A DNA stretch of 64,000 nucleotides from Streptomyces sp. GQFP (GTDB lineage: Bacteria; Actinomycetota; Actinomycetes; Streptomycetales; Streptomycetaceae), in contig NZ_CP089312.1 in NCBI RefSeq assembly GCF_021545335.1, positions 1,550,001 to 1,614,000 of the forward strand. Direction: 5' to 3'. The notes under the pieces are model-generated. The model saw only the letters and a list, made by a program, of their open reading frames with translations, was not told where the DNA came from and did no database searches. Shown here piece by piece: positions 26,470-33,369 of this stretch. Positions within the stretch are counted from its first letter, which is position 1; every line of letters begins with the position of its first letter. The translations under genes and the position numbers were made by a program.

Positions 26470-27051
26470 TCACCTCTGTTTGGGGATGCGTGCCAGCGCG
26501 TGCACCGCCGCCTCCGCGAGGGCCGGGTGCGCGAGTGCCTCGTTCAGGACCGGGGCCGCGCGCCGGTCCCCCAGCGTGCCCAGCCCCTCCACACAGGCGA
26601 GCGCCACCCGGCGGTAGGGGTCGTGCGGTTTCAGGCGGCGGGCCAGTGTGGTGATCAGCGCGGGCACGGACTCGGGGGCGTGCAGCTCGGCCAGCAGCCG
26701 GACCGGGTGCAGGGCGTAGGCGACGCGCAGTTCGTTGGTCGCGAGGGCGGCCGCCGCGCGGGCCGTGCGCGGATCGCCGAGGCGGGCCAGGGCGTACGCG
26801 GCGGAGGCACAGCGCTGCGGGTCACGGTGGTTGAGGAGGAGGACGAGGGCCTCGAAGGCCCGCCGGTCGCCCGCGAGTCCGAGCCGGAAGGCGGCCAACT
26901 CCCTTGCCCACAGCGGCTGTCCGGGCGCGGTGAGGACATCGGCCAGCGCGTCCGGGTCCTCGGTCGCCGCCAGGTCCTCGTACACCTTCGAGGCACCTGC
27001 CCCGGCCTCGGCCCGTAAGCGCTCCGTGAGTGATCGCAACTCTTCGTCCAT
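26470..27051 (-). CDS. HEAT-repeat protein with an early TTA codon
   Basis: The 193-residue all-helical protein contains about four HEAT/PBS-like repeats between residues 30 and 190, visible as recurring LG(D)RRA and ALARLGDPRTA units ending in VHALARIPKQR. It is a protein-binding scaffold with no enzyme motif. Codon 12 (ERLRAE, plus-strand 27016-27018) is TTA, so translation should need the bldA leucyl-tRNA. The ATG at 27051 is the only good start; no homologue-based function is evident. Confidence 0.85.
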   Translation of the reverse strand: MDEELRSLTERLRAEAGAGASKVYEDLAATEDPDALADVLTAPGQPLWARELAAFRLGLAGDRRAFEALVLLLNHRDPQRCASAAYALARLGDPRTARAAAALATNELRVAYALHPVRLLAELHAPESVPALITTLARRLKPHDPYRRVALACVEGLGTLGDRRAAPVLNEALAHPALAEAAVHALARIPKQR

Positions 27052-27407
27052 AAAACCGAGATTAGGTGCGGCAACAGGGCCGCGTGGGCAGGATCTCGGG
27101 ACGTACATCACAAATTCGGGGGCTGGCGCGCTCGTTACCCACCGGTTAAGCTCAGACGAGCGAGTTACCCACTCGCATGATTGCTTACGACGGCCTGGTG
27201 ACGCAGCCGTCGTGAGTGCTGGTCGGTTCGGTACGTCAAGTACCGCAGTACGGCACGGCCTTGGGACAGGGCCGTCGGATCCACCTTTCTCCGGGCGTGT
27301 GCGCTCGCAGCCCGGCAACACCCGCACTCCTTCTCGCACCCGGTGCGCCCCCTCGGCGCACCCGTCGTGCTCCCAGTCGTCACCACCCTCATTTCTGGAG
27401 TCCCGCG
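27052..27407. promoter_or_regulatory. Divergent regulatory region with paired operator-like sites
   Basis: This 356-nt region contains two sites sharing GTTACCCAC (27134-27142 and 27164-27172), 30 bp or about three helical turns apart. The first lies in the imperfect palindrome TTACC-CACC-GGTTAA (27135-27149); the second in the perfect CGAGT-TACCC-ACTCG (27161-27175). Downstream is a hairpin (ACGACGGC 27187-27194, GCCGTCGT 27206-27213). The sites fit a TetR-type dimer, possibly the regulator encoded at 29362. Confidence 0.5.
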
Positions 27408-29213
27408 ATGGCCACTCCCCTGTCCCACCCCTCTCCGTCCCCGCTCGGGACCGTCGCCGTGGTCGGCCTCGGCACGATGGGCACCGGCATCACCGAGGTC
27501 CTCACCCGGGCCGGCCGCGAGGTCGTCGGCATCGACATCAGCGAGGCCACGGCCGCGAAGGCCGTCGCCGCCCTGGAGTCCTCGACCGCCCGTGCCGTGG
27601 TGCGCGGCCGGCTCACCGAACAGGAGCGCGCGGACCTCCTCGCCCGCTTCCGCACCTCCACCGACCTGCGCGCGGCGGCAGACGCCGACCTGGTCATCGA
27701 GGTGGCGCCGGAGTCGTACGAGATCAAGCACCAGATCTTTCGCGCCCTCGACGACATCGTGCGCCCCGAGACGATCCTCGCGACCGGCACCAACGCCCTC
27801 TCCGTGACCCGTCTCGCCGCCGACTCGGCGCGACCCGAGCGCGTCTTGGGCCTGCACTTCTTCAACCCCGCGCCGGCGATGAAGCTGGTCGAGGTGGTCT
27901 CGTCGGTACTGACCGCGCCGCAGGCCGTCGCCGCGGTCACCGATCTGGCGATCGAGCTGGGCAAGGAGCCCGTCGCGGTCGGCGACCGCCCCGGATTCGT
28001 CGCCGACGGGCTGCTGTTCGGCTATCTCAACCAGGCTGCCGCGATGTACGAGGCGAAGTACGCCTCCCGGGAGGACATCGACGCGGCGATGCGGCTCGGC
28101 TGCGGGCTGCCGATGGGCCCGCTCGCCCTGCTCGACCTGATCGGCGTCGACACGGCCCGTACGGTCCTGGAGGCCATGTACGCCGAGTCCCACGACCGGC
28201 TGCACGCCCCGGCGCCCGTCCTCAAGCAGCTCAGCGAGGCGGGCCTGACGGGCCGTAAGTCGGGACGCGGCTTCTACTCGTACGAGGCACCCGGCAGCTC
28301 CACGGTCGTGGCGGACGCCCTGACCCCGCTCTCCGGCGCCCCCGAGACCCCCGGCCGCACGGTCCGCTCCGTCGGTGTCGCCGGCTCCGGGACCATGGCC
28401 TCCGGGATCGCCGAGGTCTTCGCCAAGGCCGGGTACGAGGTGGTCCTGGCCGCCCGCAGCGAGGAGAAGGCCCAGATCGCCAAGGCCAGGATCGGCAAGT
28501 CCCTCGCGCGCTCCGTCGACAAGGGCCGGCTGACCGCCGAGGCCGCCGCGCAGACCCTCGACCGGATCACCGCGGCGGGCTCGTACGACGCCTTCGCGGA
28601 CGTCGATCTGGCCGTCGAGGCCGTCGCCGAGGACCTGGAGATCAAGCAGCAGCTGTTCGCGACGCTGGACAAGGTCTGCAAGCCGGGCGCGGTGCTCGCC
28701 ACCACGACGTCGTCCCTGCCGGTCATCGCCTGCGCCCGCGCCACCTCGCGTCCCCAGGACGTGATCGGCATGCACTTCTTCAACCCGGCGCCCGCGATGA
28801 AACTGGTCGAGGTCGTCCGTACGGTGTTGACGGCCGACGACGTCCACTCAACGGTCCGCGAGGTCTGCGTCAAGATCAAGAAGCATGCCGTGGACTGTGG
28901 TGACCGAGCCGGATTCATCGTCAACGCATTGCTTTTCCCGTATCTCAACAACGCGATCAAGATGGTGCAGGAGCACTATGCATCTCTTGACGACATTGAC
29001 GCGGCGATGAAGCTGGGCGGCGGCTACCCGATGGGCCCGTTCGAGCTGCTGGACGTGGTCGGACTCGACGTCTCCCTGGCCATCGAGAAGGTCCTGCACC
29101 GCGAGTTCCGTGACCCGGGCCTCGCCCCCGCGCCGCTCCTGGAGCATCTGGTGGCCGCGGGCTGCCTCGGCCGCAAGACGGGCCGCGGCTTCCGCGAATA
29201 TGCCCGCCGCTGA
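27408..29213 (+). CDS. 3-hydroxyacyl-CoA dehydrogenase, tandem-duplicated
   Basis: The 601-residue protein contains two complete 3-hydroxybutyryl-CoA dehydrogenase units. The first runs to about residue 297 (NAD motif VVGLGTMGTGI; FFNPAPAMKLVEVV; terminal GRKSGRGFYSY). The second runs from about 318 (VAGSGTMASGI, FFNPAPAMKLVEVV, GRKTGRGFREY). Each would oxidise or reduce the beta-hydroxyl of short acyl-CoA with NAD(P). Normal family members have one unit of about 285 residues. The ATG at 27408 has TGGAG upstream. It can supply hydroxybutyryl-CoA toward the ccr pathway encoded 9 kb away; that link is inference. Confidence 0.92.
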   Translation: MATPLSHPSPSPLGTVAVVGLGTMGTGITEVLTRAGREVVGIDISEATAAKAVAALESSTARAVVRGRLTEQERADLLARFRTSTDLRAAADADLVIEVAPESYEIKHQIFRALDDIVRPETILATGTNALSVTRLAADSARPERVLGLHFFNPAPAMKLVEVVSSVLTAPQAVAAVTDLAIELGKEPVAVGDRPGFVADGLLFGYLNQAAAMYEAKYASREDIDAAMRLGCGLPMGPLALLDLIGVDTARTVLEAMYAESHDRLHAPAPVLKQLSEAGLTGRKSGRGFYSYEAPGSSTVVADALTPLSGAPETPGRTVRSVGVAGSGTMASGIAEVFAKAGYEVVLAARSEEKAQIAKARIGKSLARSVDKGRLTAEAAAQTLDRITAAGSYDAFADVDLAVEAVAEDLEIKQQLFATLDKVCKPGAVLATTTSSLPVIACARATSRPQDVIGMHFFNPAPAMKLVEVVRTVLTADDVHSTVREVCVKIKKHAVDCGDRAGFIVNALLFPYLNNAIKMVQEHYASLDDIDAAMKLGGGYPMGPFELLDVVGLDVSLAIEKVLHREFRDPGLAPAPLLEHLVAAGCLGRKTGRGFREYARR

Positions 29214-29288
29214 CGGGGAGGGCGACCGGTTCGAACCCGTCTTCGGACAGGAGGACGACTGGGGCGGACTGCTCGACCCGGCCGCAGC

Positions 29289-29313
29289 ACCCCCGCCCGC
29301 ACCGGGCGGGGGT
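29289..29313 (+). terminator. Terminator-like hairpin
   Basis: ACCCCCGCCCG (29289-29299) pairs perfectly with CGGGCGGGGGT (29303-29313) over an 11-bp stem with a three-base loop. It lies 75 nt after the dehydrogenase stop and before the TetR gene. There is no T-run. Confidence 0.65.
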
Positions 29314-29361
29314 GGTCCGGGACGTGCGCGCCACCCTGCACACATGCAGTACGTTCGGGTC

Positions 29362-30174
29362 ATGTCCCAGGCCGCCAAGTCCTCCCGTACCCCAGCCACT
29401 CCCGACGCACCGGAAAGTGCCGCGGGCAGCCGTGCCGCCGCCCAGCGGCTCAAGATGCGCCGAGAGCTGGCGGCCGCGGCGATGGAACTGTTCTCGACCA
29501 AGGGCTACGAAGGCACCACCGTCGACGAGATCGCGGCCCGGGCCGGCGTGGCCCGGCGCACCTTCTTCCGGCACTTCCGCTCCAAGGAAGAGGCCATCTT
29601 CCCGGACCACGACGACACGTTGATCCGGGCGGAGGCGGTGCTCAACGCGGCACCCGCGCACGAGCATCCCCTCGACACCGTGTGCCGCGGCATCAAGGAA
29701 GTCATGAAGATGTACGCGGCCCGGCCGGAGATCTCGGTCGCCCGCTACAAGCTGACCCGCGAGGTCCCCACCCTGCGCGAGGCGGAGATCGCGTCGGTCG
29801 CCCGCTACGAACGCCTCTTCACCCGCTACCTCCTGGGCCACTTCGACGAGCACGCCCACGACGACGACGCGAACGACGACCCGTTGCTGGCCGAGGTCGC
29901 CGCGTCGGCCGTGGTCACCGCCCACAACCACGTGCTGCGGCGCTGGCTGCGGGCGGGCGGCCAGGGCGACGTCGAGACCCAGCTCGACCACGCCTTCGGG
30001 ATCGTACGGAAGACCTTCGGTACGGGCATCGGGGCCGGGCGGGACACCGCGCCCCGGACGGCGCCGGCCTCGGTGACCTCGCAAGGCGAGGTGCTGGTGG
30101 CGGTGGCACGGACCGACGCCCCGCTGGACGAGGTCATGCGGACGATCGAACAGGCACTCAAAGAGCGTTCATAA
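29362..30174 (+). CDS. TetR family transcriptional regulator
   Basis: The 270-residue protein has a TetR DNA-binding domain at about residues 33-78. The helix-turn-helix TTVDEIAARAGVARRTFFRHF is followed by SKEEAIF; the rest is a helical ligand/dimer domain. Ligand unknown. The ATG at 29362 (MSQAAKSS) is chosen over one six codons earlier; neither has a good Shine-Dalgarno. It follows the duplicated dehydrogenase gene and is the best candidate to bind the paired sites at 27134-27175. A strong terminator follows it. Confidence 0.92.
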   Translation: MSQAAKSSRTPATPDAPESAAGSRAAAQRLKMRRELAAAAMELFSTKGYEGTTVDEIAARAGVARRTFFRHFRSKEEAIFPDHDDTLIRAEAVLNAAPAHEHPLDTVCRGIKEVMKMYAARPEISVARYKLTREVPTLREAEIASVARYERLFTRYLLGHFDEHAHDDDANDDPLLAEVAASAVVTAHNHVLRRWLRAGGQGDVETQLDHAFGIVRKTFGTGIGAGRDTAPRTAPASVTSQGEVLVAVARTDAPLDEVMRTIEQALKERS

Positions 30175-30202
30175 CCTGCGCTTCACAGTCTTTTCCCGAC
30201 CG

Positions 30203-30251
30203 AAAGCGGGCGGGTGATGGTATGCAATTGCCATCACCCGCCCGCTTTTTT
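30203..30251 (+). terminator. Intrinsic terminator with T-run
   Basis: An 18-bp perfect stem (AAAGCGGGCGGGTGATGG 30203-30220 with 30231-30248) encloses TATGCAATTG and leads into TTTTTT (30246-30251). This is a textbook factor-independent terminator, rare in such GC-rich DNA, and insulates the TetR gene from the exopolysaccharide operon. Confidence 0.95.
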
Positions 30252-30503
30252 GTGCGAATAGCACCCCCGCGCCCGCACATTGTGCCGATTGTCAGCACAT
30301 CACTTGTACGATCCTGATCTTTGTGTCCCCGCGCGACATAAGTCCATGGCATGCTTCGTTCCGGGCAATTTCCCGCGCGTCGGACCATCAAGACGCGTAT
30401 TGCCCACTTCGGCCTTGGGGGGACGGGGGTACGGGGGCCCGGGCCGCGTTTTTCAGAAATACCAGCACCGCCTGCGCGCGGTACTTTGGGGGGAGAACCA
30501 ACC
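30252..30503 (+). promoter_or_regulatory. Leader and promoter region of the exopolysaccharide operon
   Basis: This 252-nt stretch is less GC-rich than its surroundings near 30280-30350 and must contain the promoter of the downstream operon. TTGTCA (30289-30294) and TACGAT (30307-30312) resemble -35 and -10 elements, but their 12-bp spacing is too short to pair them. The ribosome site GGGGGGAG (about 30488-30495) ends the region. Confidence 0.4.
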
Positions 30504-31784
30504 TTGCCAGCTTCCACATTCGAGCCGCATGTCGGCATCGTCGGGCTCGGCTATGTCGGCCTGCCGACCGCTCTGGCCCTGCTGGAGTCGGGTCTGAGCG
30601 TCACGGGCATCGACGTCTCCGCGGACCGGCTGGACGCCATCCGGGCCCATGACGTCGACCTGGTGCCCGACGACCACGTCCGGCTGCGCGCCCACACCGG
30701 GGACGCGCCCGGCGCCGACCGCTTCAGCCTGACCACCGATCCCGGTGCGCTGCGCGCCACCGACACCGTCCTGGTCTGCGTACCGACCCCGGTGGACGAG
30801 CATTTGGTACCGGATCTGCGCGCCCTGGAGAGCGCCTGCGCGACCGCCGTGGCCCATGCCGTGCCGGGCCAGACCATCGTGCTCACGTCGACCACCTACG
30901 TGGGCACCACCCGTGACCTGCTGCTGAGCCCGCTCGCGGCGCGCGGGCTGCGCGTCCCGGAGGACGTGTGCGTCGCGTACGCCCCGGAGCGCATCGACCC
31001 CGGCAGCACCGCGCACACCCAGCGCACCACCCCGCGCGTGGTCGGCGGAGTGAGCCCCGAGTGCACCCGGCGCGTCGCCGACGTGCTGCGCCGCACCGGC
31101 GCCGATGTGCACGAGGTCCTCTCACCCGAGGCCGCGGAGATGACCAAGCTGCTGGAGAACACGTTCCGGGCGGTCAACATCGCCCTGGCCAACGAGTTCG
31201 CGACGATCTGCGGCGAGCTGGGCCTGGAGGCGCTGGAGGTCATCGAGGCGGCGGCGACCAAGCCGTACGGCTTCATGCCGTTCTTCCCGGGCCCGGGCGT
31301 CGGCGGGCACTGCATCCCCTGCGACCCGCACTATCTGCTGTGGCAACTGCGCGGCCGGCGGGTGGCGTCACCGCTGATCGACACGGCCATGACCGCCATC
31401 GCGACGCGTCCGCACACGGTGGTCCAGCGTGCCCGCGAGGTGCTGGCCGACTCCGGGGTACCGCTGCACAGGGCCCGGATCCTGGTCGTGGGCGTGAGTT
31501 ACAAGCCGGGCGTCGCCGATCTGCGCGAATCCCCGTCACTGGAGATCATGGCGGAGCTGAGCGAGGCCGGAGCCGAGGTGGCGTACACCGATCCGCTGAT
31601 CCCGGTGGTGTCGGTGCACGGCCGGCGCCTGTCGGCCGAGGAACGGCCCGGTGACCGGGACTGGGACCTGGTCCTGATCCACTCCGTGCAGCCCCGGCAG
31701 GACCTGTCGTGGATCGACGACGAGGTGCCGATCCTGGACACCACCTACCGCCTGCACGAGTTCAAGCGACGGGCCGTCGTATGA
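30504..31784 (+). CDS. Nucleotide-sugar (UDP-HexNAc-type) 6-dehydrogenase
   Basis: The 426-residue enzyme oxidises the C6 hydroxyl of a UDP-sugar to a carboxylate with two NAD. The Rossmann motif is GIVGLGYVGLPTA (11-23) and the catalytic cysteine is C270 in GPGVGGHCIPCDPHYL. That GHCIPxDP signature is typical of UDP-N-acetylmannosamine/glucosamine dehydrogenases (WecC/WbpA-like); UDP-glucose dehydrogenases usually have GGSCFPKD. I therefore favour a UDP-HexNAcA product. The TTG at 30504 is the preferred start because GGGGGGAG lies about eight bases upstream. Its stop overlaps the synthase start in ATGA. Confidence 0.85.
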   Translation: MPASTFEPHVGIVGLGYVGLPTALALLESGLSVTGIDVSADRLDAIRAHDVDLVPDDHVRLRAHTGDAPGADRFSLTTDPGALRATDTVLVCVPTPVDEHLVPDLRALESACATAVAHAVPGQTIVLTSTTYVGTTRDLLLSPLAARGLRVPEDVCVAYAPERIDPGSTAHTQRTTPRVVGGVSPECTRRVADVLRRTGADVHEVLSPEAAEMTKLLENTFRAVNIALANEFATICGELGLEALEVIEAAATKPYGFMPFFPGPGVGGHCIPCDPHYLLWQLRGRRVASPLIDTAMTAIATRPHTVVQRAREVLADSGVPLHRARILVVGVSYKPGVADLRESPSLEIMAELSEAGAEVAYTDPLIPVVSVHGRRLSAEERPGDRDWDLVLIHSVQPRQDLSWIDDEVPILDTTYRLHEFKRRAVV

Positions 31785-33253
31785 GCGTCCAGACCGAAGG
31801 AACCACCGCCCGTGCCCCGGACAGCCCCGGCTGCGAGGCCCGGGAGCGCGGTCCCCTGGCGCGGTTCGCGGACCGGATGGACCCGGGGGTACGGCACGCC
31901 ACCCGGCGGCTGGCCGTGGTGATCGTGCTGCTCCCGCTGCTGCTGATCCTGGCGCGGGAGGCGCCCGGCCTGACCCAGGAACCGCTGCTGCTCGGCTACG
32001 GGTTCCTGGTCCTGACCGTGACCATCACCATGCTGTTCATCGCGTACAGCCGCTACGACGACCCGTCGGTCCGCCTGCTGCAGCGGCGTCCGAAGCGCCT
32101 GGAACTCTTCCCGGCGCTGCCGGAGCGGCCTCGGGTCAGCTTCCTGGTGGCGGTGAAGGACGAGGAGGAGGGCATCGAGGCCTGCGTGCGCTCGATGGCC
32201 GCGAGTACCTGCCCGAACCTCCAGATCGTGATCGTCGACGACGCCTCCACCGACGGCACGCGGGCCAAGCTGCGCCGGTTGGAGCGTGAGCTGTCCGTAC
32301 GCGTGCTCTACCTGGAGAAGAACGTCGGCAAGAAGCACGCCCTGGTGCGGGCCGCCGAACTGGCAGACGGGGACGTGATCGCGTTCACCGACTCCGACTG
32401 CGTGCTCGCCCCGGACGCGCTCGGGCGGTGCGTGGACGCCCTCAAGCGCCATCCGGAGCTGGGCGCGGTCAGCGGGCACGCACGCGCCCTCAACCCCGAC
32501 GAGACGGTGCTCGCCCGGGCCCAGGACGTCTGGTACGAGGGGCAGTTCCGGGTCGCCAAAGCGGCCGAGGCCGCCTTCGGCTCGGTCAGCTGTGTCTCCG
32601 GGCCGCTCGCGGTGTTCCGCCGGGACGCCATTGTCAATTACCTCCCGGCCTGGGCGGGCGACCGTTTCCTGGGCGGTGAATTCCGATTCGCGACCGACCG
32701 ACAGCTGACCGGATATGTACTCGGTCAAAAATGGAAAGGCAAAAAACTCAAACAACAGTTCGCCGATTCCCCGTTCGTCACCGCACGGGATTATCCGGAA
32801 CTCCCGTGGCGCATCGGCTATGTGCAGTCGGCGCGTGTGGTCACGACCGTTCCAGCCCGTTTCCGACCGTTCATGCGCCAGCAGGTGCGCTGGAAGAAGA
32901 GTTTCATCCGCAATCTCTTCTTCACGGGCACGTTCATGTGGCGGCGCGGCCTCGCCCCCGCGTTCCTCTTCTACGGGCATGTGCTGTGGGTCCTGTGCGC
33001 CCCGCTGATGGCCGTACGGCATCTCGTCTGGGCGCCGTACCACGGCCTGTGGTTCCTGACCGGGCTGTATCTGGCCGGGATCCTGCTCAAGGGCGTGGTG
33101 TGGGGTCTGGCGTTCAAGGTGGACAACCCGGGCTCCACGCGCTGGCGGTACCGCCCGCTGATGAGCCTGCTGTCCTCACTGGTCCTGTCCTGGCTGCTGC
33201 CGTACTCGCTGCTGACGATCCGGCGCGGGGTGTGGTCGAGGAGGCTGTCGTGA
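31781..33253 (+). CDS. Processive GT2 glycosyltransferase, hyaluronan/chitin-synthase-like
   Basis: The 490-residue membrane protein has two N-terminal helices (about 44-60, 68-90), a cytoplasmic catalytic domain and about four C-terminal helices (about 393-480). The catalytic signature is complete: DD153-154, DSD 204-206, GDR 293-295 and QQVRW 367-371. This D,D,D,QxxRW set marks synthases that polymerise and extrude a beta-linked polysaccharide. Coupling to a UDP-sugar dehydrogenase suggests an acidic polymer, as in hyaluronan-type systems. The polymer is unknown. A lysine-rich AT-rich patch occurs at about residues 317-327. Confidence 0.9.
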   Translation: MSVQTEGTTARAPDSPGCEARERGPLARFADRMDPGVRHATRRLAVVIVLLPLLLILAREAPGLTQEPLLLGYGFLVLTVTITMLFIAYSRYDDPSVRLLQRRPKRLELFPALPERPRVSFLVAVKDEEEGIEACVRSMAASTCPNLQIVIVDDASTDGTRAKLRRLERELSVRVLYLEKNVGKKHALVRAAELADGDVIAFTDSDCVLAPDALGRCVDALKRHPELGAVSGHARALNPDETVLARAQDVWYEGQFRVAKAAEAAFGSVSCVSGPLAVFRRDAIVNYLPAWAGDRFLGGEFRFATDRQLTGYVLGQKWKGKKLKQQFADSPFVTARDYPELPWRIGYVQSARVVTTVPARFRPFMRQQVRWKKSFIRNLFFTGTFMWRRGLAPAFLFYGHVLWVLCAPLMAVRHLVWAPYHGLWFLTGLYLAGILLKGVVWGLAFKVDNPGSTRWRYRPLMSLLSSLVLSWLLPYSLLTIRRGVWSRRLS

Positions 33254-33369
33254 GAGCCGTACGAGCCACCGGCAGACTCCTCGCCGCGCTGCTGTCCGCG
33301 GCCGTGGTGGCCGGGTTGTATCTGCTGGTCCTGTCCCGGGGGAGCTGGCCGCCGTGGTCGATTCGGTAA
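33250..33369 (+). CDS. 39-residue single-pass membrane peptide
   Basis: A GTG at 33250 overlaps the synthase stop in GTGA and opens a 39-codon frame: a basic head (VRAVRATGR), one transmembrane helix (LLAALLSAAVVAGLYLLVL) and the tail SRGSWPPWSIR. Its last 16 bases overlap the start of the deacetylase gene. The double overlap, membrane character and matching codon bias support a real gene. It could be a synthase or deacetylase accessory subunit. I know no family for it. Confidence 0.6.
   Translation: MRAVRATGRLLAALLSAAVVAGLYLLVLSRGSWPPWSIR

Noticed and set aside
27177..27215. A 12-codon frame (MIAYDGLVTQPS) in the leader before the duplicated dehydrogenase
   Set aside because: No ribosome-binding site and part of a hairpin; probably chance, though a leader peptide cannot be fully excluded.
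29228..29240. GGTTCGAACCC resembling a tRNA T-loop
   Set aside because: No acceptor, D or anticodon stems can be formed around it.
30504..33253. Straight hyaluronan synthesis (hasB-hasA)
   Set aside because: The synthase fits, but the dehydrogenase motif GHCIPCDP is of the UDP-HexNAc type rather than UDP-glucose dehydrogenase, and two deacetylases are present.
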